NCBI RefSeq assembly: GCF_030817075.1
Contig: NZ_JAUSYU010000001.1
Location: 3,658,001-3,722,000, forward strand
DNA: 64,000 nucleotides
Reading direction: 5' to 3'
Source of the DNA: Arthrobacter sp. V1I9
GTDB taxonomy: Bacteria > Actinomycetota > Actinomycetes > Actinomycetales > Micrococcaceae
The stretch's first letter is position 1. Each line of letters begins with the position of its first letter. Of this stretch, positions 18,808 through 27,149 are shown piece by piece. A program made the translations under genes and the position numbers. Under the pieces are notes generated by a model that did not search any database, had not been told where the DNA came from, and saw nothing but the letters and a program-made list of their open reading frames with translations.

Positions 18808-19298
18808 ACCTGGAGCAAAGCGCAGCAACAGGATGGCGCATCGTCGTCGGCAACGATGAAGCGGGCGTCGAATATAAGGAAGCACTGAAGGCCCTGCTCG
18901 AAGCCGACAACCGCGTGGCCTCCGTGGTGGATGTGGGCGTGCGTGCCGGTGACACCACCGCCTACCCGCATGTCGCCGTCGACGCCGCCCGCAAGGTCGC
19001 CGACGGAGAAGCCGACCGGGCGCTCCTGATCTGCGGCACCGGGCTGGGCGTGGCCATTGCAGCCAACAAGGTGCCCGGAATCCGCGCCGTCACCGCCCAC
19101 GACGGCTACTCCGTGGAACGCTCCGTCTTGAGCAACAATGCCCAGGTCCTCACCATGGGCCAGCGCGTCATCGGCCTTGAACTGGCCAAGAAGCTCGTGG
19201 GCGAGTGGCTCGACTACCGGTTCGACGAAACCTCAGCGTCCGCCTCGAAGGTGGACGCCATCTGCTCCTACGAGCCCGACTATACAAAGGCAGTTTGA
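18804..19298 (+). CDS. RpiB-family sugar-phosphate isomerase
   Basis: 164 residues of the RpiB/LacA/LacB fold. The catalytic Cys77 sits in [20 protein letters not shown]. It begins inside the kinase stop codon, so the two are translationally coupled and probably act in sequence. RpiB-family enzymes beside DhaK-type kinases convert D-erythrulose 4-phosphate to D-erythrose 4-phosphate (DerI), which would feed the pentose phosphate pathway. Ribose-5-phosphate isomerase is the alternative. No damage is seen. Confidence 0.88.
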   Translation: MNLEQSAATGWRIVVGNDEAGVEYKEALKALLEADNRVASVVDVGVRAGDTTAYPHVAVDAARKVADGEADRALLICGTGLGVAIAANKVPGIRAVTAHDGYSVERSVLSNNAQVLTMGQRVIGLELAKKLVGEWLDYRFDETSASASKVDAICSYEPDYTKAV

Positions 19299-19300
19299 CC

Positions 19301-20293
19301 ATGACCGGAACACCAAGCACCCCGAACACCGCTGATGCAGGCACCGCCCGGACGGTCGCCGTCGTCGGCTCCGGCTACATGGGCGGCGGCATCGCACAGG
19401 TCCTGGCCCTCGGCGGAGCGCGCGTGGCACTGGCCGACGTATCCGCCGAAGTGGCCCAAAGCAACTACGACCGCCTCCTGCTGGAATCGGACCAGTTCGT
19501 GGCAGACGGACTGTTCCCTGCCGGCGCCAGCGAAATCCTCAAGCAGAACCTTTGGGCCGCCAAGGACATCGAGGAAGCTGTGGCGGACGCGGACTTCATT
19601 GAAGAGGCCGTCCCCGAAGTCATCACCATCAAGCACCAGACCTTGGCCCGCATCAGCGCCGCGGCCCGGCCGGACGCCATCATCGGCTCCAATACGTCCA
19701 CCATCTCGATTGCCGAATTGTCCGGACCGGTCGCCAATCCGGAGCGGTTCCTCGGGGTCCACTTCTCCAATCCATCGCCATTCATCCCCGGCGTGGAAAT
19801 TATTCCGCACGCAGGCACTTCGGCCTCCGCCGTGGGTACCGTCCGCGAACTGGTCCACGCAGCGGGCAAACAGACCGCCGTAGTGAAGGACGTCACCGGG
19901 TTCGTGCTCAACCGCCTGCAGTACGCGCTCTTCCACGAGGCCGCGCAGCTCGTGGAGCAGGGAATCGTGACGGCGGATAACGTGGATACCCTGGTCCGCA
20001 CCACGTTCGGCTTCCGGCTGCCGTTCTTCGGGCCGTTCGCCATCGCGGACATGGCCGGGCTGGACGTATACAACTTCTGCTACAAGTCCCTGCAAAAGGA
20101 TTTCCCGGAGCGGTTCGCCACCCCGAAGATCCTCAGCGACCTGGTGGATGCCGGAAAGCTCGGCACCAAGACGGGTGCCGGATTCCTTGACGTCCCGGCC
20201 GAACGCACACCCGAGTTGATCGCGTACCGCAACAAGGCTTACGTGGCCATGCAGAAATTACTGGATGAGCTCGGCCCGGCACCGATCAGCTGA
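19301..20293 (+). CDS. 3-hydroxyacyl-CoA-dehydrogenase-family enzyme, probably a sugar-acid 3-dehydrogenase
   Basis: 330 residues: NAD-binding VGSGYMGGGIAQVLALGG, catalytic His154 in FLGVHFSNPSPF, then the helical C-terminal domain with GFVLNRLQYALFHEA. This family includes 3-hydroxybutyryl-CoA dehydrogenases and lambda-crystallin-type L-gulonate 3-dehydrogenases. In a sugar operon with no fatty-acid genes, oxidation of a 3-hydroxy sugar acid is more plausible than a CoA ester. It is two bases downstream of the RpiB gene and ends the operon before a strong hairpin. Confidence 0.83.
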   Translation: MTGTPSTPNTADAGTARTVAVVGSGYMGGGIAQVLALGGARVALADVSAEVAQSNYDRLLLESDQFVADGLFPAGASEILKQNLWAAKDIEEAVADADFIEEAVPEVITIKHQTLARISAAARPDAIIGSNTSTISIAELSGPVANPERFLGVHFSNPSPFIPGVEIIPHAGTSASAVGTVRELVHAAGKQTAVVKDVTGFVLNRLQYALFHEAAQLVEQGIVTADNVDTLVRTTFGFRLPFFGPFAIADMAGLDVYNFCYKSLQKDFPERFATPKILSDLVDAGKLGTKTGAGFLDVPAERTPELIAYRNKAYVAMQKLLDELGPAPIS

Positions 20294-20298
20294 CAACC

Positions 20299-20334
20299 GA
20301 TGTCCAGAGGCGGGATACCCTGCCTCTGGACATC
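20299..20334 (+). terminator. Terminator of the cluster B operon
   Basis: A perfect 13-bp stem GATGTCCAGAGGC/GCCTCTGGACATC begins five bases after the last stop, with an inner GGG/CCC pairing. It closes the eleven-gene operon. Confidence 0.8.
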
Positions 20335-20362
20335 TCCCCTGCGGCGTAGCACGATCTGAGTT

Positions 20363-20812
20363 GTGACCACCAGTCCCGACTCCGATCCACGCCTGCGTGA
20401 GCTTCGAGAGCTCCGCCGCGTCAAGGACCGGATCGACCGGGAGTACGCGCAGCCGCTGGACGTCGAATCCCTGGCCCGCGGCGTCCACATGTCCGCCGGG
20501 CACCTCAGCCGCCGTTTCAGGCTCGCCTACCAGGAATCGCCCTACAGCTACCTGATGACCCGGCGCATTGAGCGGGCCATGGCGCTCCTTCGCCGCGGTG
20601 ACCTTTCCGTCACGGAGGTATGCTTCGCCGTCGGCTGCTCCTCCCTGGGAACCTTCAGTACCCGCTTTGCTGAGCGGGTGGGTATGCCTCCCAGCGTCTA
20701 CAGACAGGAAGCGGAAAGCTCGACGGCGGGCATCCCGGCGTGCGTGGCGAAACAGGTCACCAGACCGGTCAGGAATCGAGAAGCGCCCGCGCCGGAGCCG
20801 CAACTAGCATGA
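20363..20812 (+). CDS. Short AraC-type DNA-binding protein
   Basis: 149 residues, essentially only the double helix-turn-helix of the AraC/XylS family (VESLARGVHMSAGHLSRRFR and VTEVCFAVGCSSLGTFSTRF). No effector domain precedes it. It starts at GTG. Its stop overlaps the VOC start (ATGA), so the pair is coupled. Similar AraC-VOC pairs are common in actinobacteria, where the regulator probably controls the VOC gene. It could also affect the UvrA-like gene downstream. Confidence 0.88.
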   Translation: MTTSPDSDPRLRELRELRRVKDRIDREYAQPLDVESLARGVHMSAGHLSRRFRLAYQESPYSYLMTRRIERAMALLRRGDLSVTEVCFAVGCSSLGTFSTRFAERVGMPPSVYRQEAESSTAGIPACVAKQVTRPVRNREAPAPEPQLA

Positions 20813-21228
20813 CTGCCATGAACATCAACATCAGTTCCAGTTTCCTTCCGCACACCGACCCGGACGCTTCCCTGGCGTTCTACCGCGACGCCCTGGGCTT
20901 CGAGGTCCGCAACGATGTTGGCCGCGGCACTATGCGCTGGATCACCGTGGGTCCGGCCGGACAGCCCGATGTCTCCATCGTCCTGCACCCGCCGGCCGTG
21001 GACCCCGGCATCACCGACGACGAACGCCGCACCATCGCCGGGATGATGGCCAAGGGCACCTACGCCACCGTCATCCTGTCCGCCCCGGACGTGGACGCCG
21101 CGTTCGCCCAAGTTGAAGCGAGCGGGGCCGACGTCGTCCAGGAACCTGTCGACCAGCCCTACGGAATCCGCGACTGCGCCTTCCGCGACCCGGCAGGCAA
21201 CACCGTCCGCATCAACCAGCAGCCCTGA
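20809..21228 (+). CDS. VOC-family (glyoxalase/bleomycin-resistance fold) protein
   Basis: 139 residues with two beta-alpha-beta-beta-beta units: PHTDPDASLAFYRDALGF at the start and YGIRDCAFRDPAGNTVRI at the end. VOC proteins are metal-dependent lyases, dioxygenases or drug-binding proteins. A second ATG lies three codons in. Coupling to the AraC gene and closeness to the UvrA-like gene suggest a response to a toxic compound, but no substrate can be assigned. Confidence 0.87.
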   Translation: MTAMNINISSSFLPHTDPDASLAFYRDALGFEVRNDVGRGTMRWITVGPAGQPDVSIVLHPPAVDPGITDDERRTIAGMMAKGTYATVILSAPDVDAAFAQVEASGADVVQEPVDQPYGIRDCAFRDPAGNTVRINQQP

Positions 21229-21253
21229 GCTGGGAGGATTGAACCCGGCGACG

Positions 21254-21285
21254 CCGGGGGAGGCTGCGAGCGCACCCTCCCCCGG
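21254..21285. terminator. Hairpin between VOC and UvrA-like genes
   Basis: A ten-base stem CCGGGGGAGG/CCTCCCCCGG with a 12-base loop lies in the 93-base gap before the UvrA-like gene. It may end AraC-VOC transcription. Confidence 0.55.
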
Positions 21286-21321
21286 GCACGAAGAATCGCA
21301 GCCCAACAGAGTGGAGACCCG

Positions 21322-23724
21322 ATGAGCACGGACACCAGTACCGAGACAAACACCGATCCCCGGACCAACGGGCTGCACGCTGCCGATACCCACGACCTCA
21401 TCCGTGTGCAGGGCGCGCGGGAGAACAACCTCAAGGACGTCAGCGTCGAGCTGCCCAAGCGCCGGCTGACGGTGTTCACGGGTGTGTCCGGCTCGGGTAA
21501 GAGCTCCCTGGTGTTCGCCACCATCGCTGCAGAGTCGCAGCGCATGATCAATGAGACCTACAGTGCGTTCGTGCAGGGATTTATGCCCTCGCTGGCCCGG
21601 CCCGAGGTTGATTTCCTGGAAGGCCTCACGACGGCGATCATTGTGGACCAGGAGCGGATGGGCGCGAACCCGCGCTCCACCGTGGGCACCGCCACCGACG
21701 CGAACGCCATGTTGCGCATCCTCTTCAGCCGGCTCGGCTCCCCCTATGTTGGTCCGCCCACCGCGTATTCCTTCAACGTTCCCACCCGCAAGGCGAGCGG
21801 TGTGATGTCCACGGAGAAGGGCGGCCGGGTGGAGAAGGCGGTGGTCCAGCAGGCCGTCTACCTGGGCGGCATGTGCCCGCGGTGTGAAGGGATGGGCGCG
21901 GTCAGCGACATTGACCGGACAGCGCTCTACGACGACGGGAAGTCCCTGAGCGAGGGCGCGCTGATTGTCCCGGGCTACTCGATGGACGGGTGGTACGGCC
22001 GGCTGTTCGAGGGCATGGGCCTGCCGATGGACAAACCCATTGCGAAGTTCACCAAGAAGCAGCTGGATACGATGCTGTTCGCGGAGCCCACCAAGATCAA
22101 GGTGGAGGGCGTCAACCTGACCTTCGAGGGCATCATCCCGAAGATCCAGAAGTCGATGCTGTCCAAGGACCCTGAGGCGATGCAGCCGCACGTGCGCCGG
22201 TTCGTGGAGCGGGCCGTGACGTTCCAGACTTGCCCAGAGTGCAAAGGAACCCGGCTGACCCAGCAGGCCCTGACCTCGAAAATCAACGGAAAGAACATCG
22301 CCGAGCTGTGCCAGATGCAGATCAGCGACCTCGCCGAGTGGGTCCGCGGCCTCAAGGACCCCTCGGTGGCTCCCCTGCTCAAGGGCCTTCAGCACTTGCT
22401 CGATTCGTTCTCCGACATCGGACTCGGCTACCTCAGCCTCGACCGGCCGGCCGGCACCCTGTCCGGGGGTGAGGCACAGCGCACCAAAATGATCCGGCAC
22501 CTCGGCTCCTCACTCACGGACGTCACGTATGTCTTTGATGAGCCCACCATCGGGCTGCACCCGCACGACATCGAGCGGATGAACCAGCTCCTGCTGCAGC
22601 TGCGGGACAAGGGCAACACGGTGCTGGTGGTGGAGCACAAGCCGGAGACCATCGCGATCGCGGACCACATCGTTGACCTCGGGCCTGGCGCCGGCAGCGC
22701 GGGCGGCACGGTCTGCTTCGAAGGCCCGGTGGAGGACCTGCGGTCCAGCGGCACCATCACGGGGCGCCACCTTGGGGACCGCGCGTCGTTGAAGGACACC
22801 GTCCGGAAGGCGTCCGGCGCACTGGAAGTCCGTGGCGCCTCCACGCACAACCTGCAGGGTGTCGACGTCGACATTCCCTTGGGCGTCCTCACGGTGGTTA
22901 CCGGGGTGGCCGGCTCGGGCAAGAGTTCGCTCATCCACGGCTCGGTGGCCAAGCGCGACGGCGTGGTGGTGATCGACCAGGGCGCGATCCGTGGTTCCCG
23001 CCGCAGCAACCCGGCTACGTACACCGGGATGCTGGAGCCCATCCGCAAGGCATTCGCCAAGGCCAACGGGGTCAAGCCCGCGCTGTTCAGCTCCAACTCC
23101 GAGGGCGCCTGCCCCACCTGCAACGGCGCCGGCGTGATCTTCACGGAGCTGGGCGTGATGGCTACCGTCGAATCCCCGTGCGAGGACTGCGAGGGCCGCC
23201 GCTTCCAGGCGTCCGTGCTGGAGTACACCCTCGGGGGCAAGAACATCGCCGACGTGCTGGCAATGTCAGTGACGGAGGCCGCCGCGTTCTTCGCCGAGGG
23301 CGAGGCCAAAACACCGGCTGCCCGGACCGTCCTCGACCGGCTGGAGGACGTGGGACTGGGCTACCTCAGCCTCGGCCAGCCGCTCACCACGCTCTCCGGC
23401 GGCGAGCGCCAACGGCTCAAGCTCGCCACACAGATGGCCGAGAAGGGTGATGTGTACGTCCTGGACGAGCCGACCACCGGCCTGCACCTCGCCGACGTGG
23501 AGAACCTGCTGGGCCTGCTGGACCGGCTGGTGGAGTCCGGCAAGTCGGTGATCGTCATCGAGCACCATCAGGCAGTGATGGCCCACGCCGACTGGATCAT
23601 CGACCTGGGTCCGGGAGCAGGGCACGACGGCGGGCTGGTGGTTTTCGAGGGCACGCCCGCTGAGCTTGTGGCCGGCGCCGGAACGCTCACCGGCAAGCAT
23701 CTTGCGGCCTATGTCGGTGGTTAG
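21322..23724 (+). CDS. UvrA-like ABC ATPase (excinuclease paralogue, DrrC type)
   Basis: 800 residues, shorter than true UvrA (about 950). Two ABC ATPase halves are seen: Walker A GVSGSGKSSL with signature LSGGEAQRTK, and Walker A GVAGSGKSSL with signature LSGGERQRLK. Zinc-finger cysteine pairs occur as CPRCEGMGA, CPECKGTR, CPTCNGAG and CEDCEGRR. Proteins of this class (DrrC, UvrA2) protect DNA from intercalating drugs or are of unknown role, and do not replace UvrA in general excision repair. GGAGACC precedes the ATG. Confidence 0.9.
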   Translation: MSTDTSTETNTDPRTNGLHAADTHDLIRVQGARENNLKDVSVELPKRRLTVFTGVSGSGKSSLVFATIAAESQRMINETYSAFVQGFMPSLARPEVDFLEGLTTAIIVDQERMGANPRSTVGTATDANAMLRILFSRLGSPYVGPPTAYSFNVPTRKASGVMSTEKGGRVEKAVVQQAVYLGGMCPRCEGMGAVSDIDRTALYDDGKSLSEGALIVPGYSMDGWYGRLFEGMGLPMDKPIAKFTKKQLDTMLFAEPTKIKVEGVNLTFEGIIPKIQKSMLSKDPEAMQPHVRRFVERAVTFQTCPECKGTRLTQQALTSKINGKNIAELCQMQISDLAEWVRGLKDPSVAPLLKGLQHLLDSFSDIGLGYLSLDRPAGTLSGGEAQRTKMIRHLGSSLTDVTYVFDEPTIGLHPHDIERMNQLLLQLRDKGNTVLVVEHKPETIAIADHIVDLGPGAGSAGGTVCFEGPVEDLRSSGTITGRHLGDRASLKDTVRKASGALEVRGASTHNLQGVDVDIPLGVLTVVTGVAGSGKSSLIHGSVAKRDGVVVIDQGAIRGSRRSNPATYTGMLEPIRKAFAKANGVKPALFSSNSEGACPTCNGAGVIFTELGVMATVESPCEDCEGRRFQASVLEYTLGGKNIADVLAMSVTEAAAFFAEGEAKTPAARTVLDRLEDVGLGYLSLGQPLTTLSGGERQRLKLATQMAEKGDVYVLDEPTTGLHLADVENLLGLLDRLVESGKSVIVIEHHQAVMAHADWIIDLGPGAGHDGGLVVFEGTPAELVAGAGTLTGKHLAAYVGG

Positions 23725-23729
23725 GCGGA

Positions 23730-24302
23730 ATGACGGAGACCTATAGGTACGACGTCGAGATCCTGCACCTGCTGGTGTCACCGGCGCATGCCTACTTCGG
23801 GCGGGCCCGGGACGGCGCCGCAGACGTGCCCACTGTGGACGCCGCCATCGCGGAGGTGGTGGCGGGCAAGGGCATTGTGGGTGACCGTTTTTTCGGAAAG
23901 GCCGCACACATGGACGCGGCGGTGACCCTCTTCGCCGTCGAGGCCCTCGAAGCCATGGCAATGGAGCTCGGCGCCGGGCCGTTTGATCCCCTGGCGACGC
24001 GGCGGAACGTCATCCTCGGGGGTGCACACCTGGCGCCGCTGCTGGGCCAGGACTTCGCGCTCGAGGCCGGCGGCTCCCGGGTGCAGTTCCATGGCGGCCG
24101 CCCGGCCCACCCCTGTGCGTGGATGAACGGGGTGCTCGCGCCCGGAGGCCATGCCGCGATGAGTGGCCGGGGCGGCATCCGCTGCCGGGCACTCTCCAGT
24201 GGCCTGTTGCACCGCGGCCCGGCCGTGTTGGTCAGCCCTGTTGCGCTGGACCCGGGGCAGGCCGGCGTGGCGACTCTGCTGCGGCCGGGCCGGCTGCCGT
24301 AG
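23730..24302 (+). CDS. MOSC-domain protein
   Basis: 190 residues, five bases after the UvrA-like stop and probably in its operon. The sequence matches short MOSC proteins: KGIVGDRFFGKAAHMDAAVT, the basic LATRRNVILGG, and PCAWMNGVLAPGG with the conserved Cys. MOSC domains bind a molybdenum cofactor sulphur carrier or form small oxidoreductases that reduce N-hydroxylated compounds. The stop touches the stop of the convergent MFS gene. Confidence 0.85.
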   Translation: MTETYRYDVEILHLLVSPAHAYFGRARDGAADVPTVDAAIAEVVAGKGIVGDRFFGKAAHMDAAVTLFAVEALEAMAMELGAGPFDPLATRRNVILGGAHLAPLLGQDFALEAGGSRVQFHGGRPAHPCAWMNGVLAPGGHAAMSGRGGIRCRALSSGLLHRGPAVLVSPVALDPGQAGVATLLRPGRLP

Positions 24303-25478
24303 CTAGTCGTCCAACCGCACGCCCCGGAGCAGCAGGAGCGTTCCGCCCACCACAACCGCCGATGCAAGGAAGACGCCCGCTGTGCCGATCCCTGCCGCGA
24401 CCACGCCGATGGTGCTGGGCAGCACAACCTGGCCCACCCGGTTCCCTGCCAGCCTGAGAGCAAGCGCCCGGCCGCGCTGACCCGCCGGTGCCTGGGATGA
24501 AAGCCAGGACATGGTGAGCGGCTGGCCAATGCCAAGCCCCAACCCAAGCAGGGCCATGACCACAAACAGCAGCCATGCCGGCATCGGAATCGCCGCCACG
24601 GCCAAAGCGACCGTAGACAGCGCAAGGCTTACAACCAACAGCCTCATCCGCCCGATTCGTCTTGACACCTGCCCCAACAGGATCCGGGAAATCATCGAGA
24701 AGACTGCCCGGACAGTGAGCATCGCGCCGACCGTTGCCGCAGTGAGCCCGCGCTCCGCACCGAGTGCCGGCAGGTAGACCATGGTCAGGTCCACCACGGC
24801 AAGGACGGTGGCACTGGTGGCCAACGCCCGGACGACGCCGGGGGTCCTCAGTAGCGAAACGGCACCGCCGTTGCTGCCGCGTGGCCCAGCCGGCATGTTC
24901 GCGCCGCTGACCTTGGCCGACACAACAAAGGTGGTTCCGAAAAGCACCAGGCTCATGCAGACGGAAAGGAAGAAGATCGCCTGGGTGTCGGGGCGGACGG
25001 AGGCGCCGCCCACCAGGGCTATCACCAACGGCCCCAGTGCCTGCCCAAGGGACGCCGCGAACGTCAGGTAGCCGAAGGCTGAATCCATTCGGGCTGGGGC
25101 GGCGTTGTTGGCGACCACGGCCTGCTGCCCCACCACGCAGGCCAGTTGGCCGGCGCCCAGGAGGGCGGTTCCAATGACCAGGGCGGCGATCGATGATCCC
25201 CAGATCAGGAGGAATGTGGAGCAGCCAAGAACGACGGCGGCCCCGATGGCCATCAACCGGCGCTCGCCCAGGCGGTCCACCAGTCCGCCCGTGGGAACGG
25301 CGAGCAGCAGGGGAAAGACTGCGTAGCTTGCCGCCAGGAGACCCAGGGCGAAGCCGGGAACATCCAACTCGAGTGCGCGGTAGGTAACGGCCGGCCGGAC
25401 CAGGAAGGTCACGGCCTGGATCAGGGCGGAATGTAGAAGAAGGGCTGTGGCCGAGCGGTGTCCGAGTTCGCCAATCAT
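24303..25478 (-). CDS. MFS transporter
   Basis: 391 residues with about twelve membrane helices. The MFS loop motif reads GGLVDRLGERRLM after helix 2 and a related GQVSRRIGRMRL after helix 8, typical of drug or metabolite exporters. The start ATG overlaps the stop of the GntR gene (ATGA), so regulator and transporter are translated together; a longer in-frame extension upstream lies inside the GntR gene and is rejected. The substrate is unknown; FCD-type GntR partners often respond to organic acids. Confidence 0.88.
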   Translation of the reverse strand: MIGELGHRSATALLLHSALIQAVTFLVRPAVTYRALELDVPGFALGLLAASYAVFPLLLAVPTGGLVDRLGERRLMAIGAAVVLGCSTFLLIWGSSIAALVIGTALLGAGQLACVVGQQAVVANNAAPARMDSAFGYLTFAASLGQALGPLVIALVGGASVRPDTQAIFFLSVCMSLVLFGTTFVVSAKVSGANMPAGPRGSNGGAVSLLRTPGVVRALATSATVLAVVDLTMVYLPALGAERGLTAATVGAMLTVRAVFSMISRILLGQVSRRIGRMRLLVVSLALSTVALAVAAIPMPAWLLFVVMALLGLGLGIGQPLTMSWLSSQAPAGQRGRALALRLAGNRVGQVVLPSTIGVVAAGIGTAGVFLASAVVVGGTLLLLRGVRLDD

Positions 25479-26140
25479 GAGATGGTTGGGCCGTTGCCTG
25501 ACATGGCCAGCACAGCCGCATCCCGGGCCCCGAGGACGTGCTCGAAGGCGATTTTGGCTGCCTTTTCGGGATCGCCGGCGGCCACCGCCTCCACCAGGGT
25601 CCGGTGCTGGGCCAGGGCCCGGTCCCTTCGTTCCTGCGTGCTGTTGGTGAAATGCCGGTACCTCTCCATCTGGCTGGACACCTGGCCGTGGAAGCGGGCG
25701 GCCCACGAATTTCCGGCGATGTCAGCAATCGTTGCGTGAAGCGACATGCCAAGCTTCATGGCTTCGTCCGCAAACCGCACCAAGGCCTCGTTGCGCTCAA
25801 GGATGCCCCGGAGCACTTCAATGTCTGCCGGCGTCGCCTTTAGGCAGGCATTCCGTGCCATGAGTGATTCCATCGCCGCACGAACCTCGTACAGCTCCGA
25901 TATGGCTGCCTCGTCCAGGACCGGCACCAACACACCCCCGGTGGGCTGCTGTTCCAACAGGCTTTCTGCGATGAGCCGCCGGACGGCCTCCCTTAAGGGC
26001 GTGCGGCTGACCTGCAGCGCTGATGCCATCGCCGGTTCGTAGATACGCTCCCCCGGCTTGAGTTCAAGGCTCAGGATGCGCCGCTTCAACTCGGCATAAA
26101 CAAGGTGTGCACCGGTGTTCCGGGCAGGCGAATCTGGCAT
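25475..26140 (-). CDS. GntR-family regulator, FCD (FadR) subfamily
   Basis: 221 residues. The N-terminal winged helix includes YEPAMASALQVSRTPLREAV, and the all-helical FCD domain has likely metal-binding histidines in LHATIADIAGN and QHRTLVEAV. It is the first gene of a two-gene operon with the MFS transporter and probably represses it, using the palindrome at 26163-26174 just upstream of its own start. The inducer is not identifiable. Confidence 0.92.
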   Translation of the reverse strand: MPDSPARNTGAHLVYAELKRRILSLELKPGERIYEPAMASALQVSRTPLREAVRRLIAESLLEQQPTGGVLVPVLDEAAISELYEVRAAMESLMARNACLKATPADIEVLRGILERNEALVRFADEAMKLGMSLHATIADIAGNSWAARFHGQVSSQMERYRHFTNSTQERRDRALAQHRTLVEAVAAGDPEKAAKIAFEHVLGARDAAVLAMSGNGPTIS

Positions 26141-26162
26141 GTGATGGACCTCCGCAAAGAAT

Positions 26163-26174
26163 TATACTTGTATA
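26163..26174. promoter_or_regulatory. Probable GntR operator
   Basis: TATACTTGTATA has five-base arms TATAC/GTATA around TT, 23 bases upstream of the GntR start. AT-rich palindromes of this kind are usual for FCD-type GntR proteins. Confidence 0.55.
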
Positions 26175-26194
26175 CACCATGCAGGTTCCCGCCA

Positions 26195-26416
26195 CGGGAA
26201 GAGACCGCCCTGCGCCTCATCGCCCTCTCGTGCTTCGGTCTTGCCCTGTTCGTCACGGTCGGCGCTATCCGGGCCTTGACCGGAGCTCAGGAAGCAGTCC
26301 ATTCCCCGGCGGGAATCGTCCTGGCCGCGGCGAGCCTGGTCATCATGCCCTTCCTGTCCTGGGCACAGCGCCGGGCCGGACGTGAGCTCGAATCCCGGTC
26401 GGCCGTGGCGGATTCC
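26195..26416 (+). pseudogene. Fragment of a cation-efflux (CDF-type) transporter
   Basis: One frame encodes about 74 residues matching an internal part of actinobacterial cation transporters: ALRLIALSCFGLALFVTVGA, a second helix VLAAASLVIMPFL, then RRAGRELESRSAVADS. In family members the next residues would be the metal-site helix and the rest of the protein. Here homology stops after ADS and unrelated sequence follows. No start-proximal or C-terminal part is present nearby, so this is a decayed remnant. It overlaps the GntR promoter side. Confidence 0.65.
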
Positions 26417-26731
26417 TCGGGGCCCTGGTTCCGCTTCGCAAGGTTTTTCCAAGGTTTCCGGCAAAGGGTTTCCGCAAGGTCGGGGCGCCAAGATGTCCGT
26501 ATCTGGCAGGGGAGTTTGACCCCCAATGACTCAATCCGGTCAGTGCGCCGGGCTTGGTAGCGCAGCCCCCCCATGCGATGCCAAGCCCGGCGGCCACGGA
26601 CCTCTCCCCCGCTCCGGGACGTGAATAGCCCCCCGCCCGCGCCCGGCCGCCGCCTGTGTTTGTTGGAACCCCCCAGCAAAACTGGGCATATTCCGGCCTT
26701 TTCAGGGGGCCTCGAAGGGTACTGTGGGCGG
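26417..26731. other. Gap without a supported gene
   Basis: About 315 bases between the CDF fragment and the VOC gene. Open frames here have no family features. The segment holds GC-rich stretches and a run of similar TTTCC-containing words at 26445-26472, and otherwise nothing I can name. Confidence 0.5.
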
Positions 26732-27136
26732 ATGGAGATGCGCCTCGAGGTTGTGCAGGTACCCGTGTCCGACGTGGACAGGTCCAAGTCCTTTTATACG
26801 GAAAAGCTGGGCTTTGTCCTCGACCACGACGTGGAGCACATTCCCGGCATGAGGGTGGTTCAGCTGACGCCGCCGGGGTCGGCTGCTTCGATCGTCATCG
26901 GCACGGGAATGACCAGCATGACACCGGGCAGCCTGGAAGGGCTGCAGCTCGTGGTGCCGGACATCGACGCTACACGGGTCGAGCTGGTGCGCCGAGGCGC
27001 CAACATCAGCGACGTCCAGGACATGGGCGGAGTGAAGTTTGCCTACTTCGCGGACCCCGACGGCAACCGCTGGGTTCTTCAGGGGGCAACGGCTCCTGAC
27101 GTCAAGCGTGCGCATCTGGACGGGCAGCCCGGATAG
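26732..27136 (+). CDS. VOC-family protein
   Basis: 134 residues starting at ATG 26732 (another ATG two codons later is possible). The first unit has VVQVPVSDVDRSKSFYTEKL and the end GVKFAYFADPDGNRWVLQG, the typical glyoxalase-fold halves. It is followed 13 bases later by the SDR gene and may share its transcript. The role is unknown. Confidence 0.86.
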   Translation: MEMRLEVVQVPVSDVDRSKSFYTEKLGFVLDHDVEHIPGMRVVQLTPPGSAASIVIGTGMTSMTPGSLEGLQLVVPDIDATRVELVRRGANISDVQDMGGVKFAYFADPDGNRWVLQGATAPDVKRAHLDGQPG

Positions 27137-27149
27137 CTGCGGAGGACTA

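Noticed and set aside
20698..22500. A 600-codon open frame on the minus strand
   Set aside because: It is antisense to the AraC, VOC and UvrA-like genes, which have clear family motifs. The minus-strand protein is His/Gly/Arg-rich with no recognisable domain.
26105..26560. A full 151-residue gene around the cation-transporter fragment
   Set aside because: Only the middle 74 residues match a family; the flanks are unrelated and there is no ribosome site, so it is a remnant.
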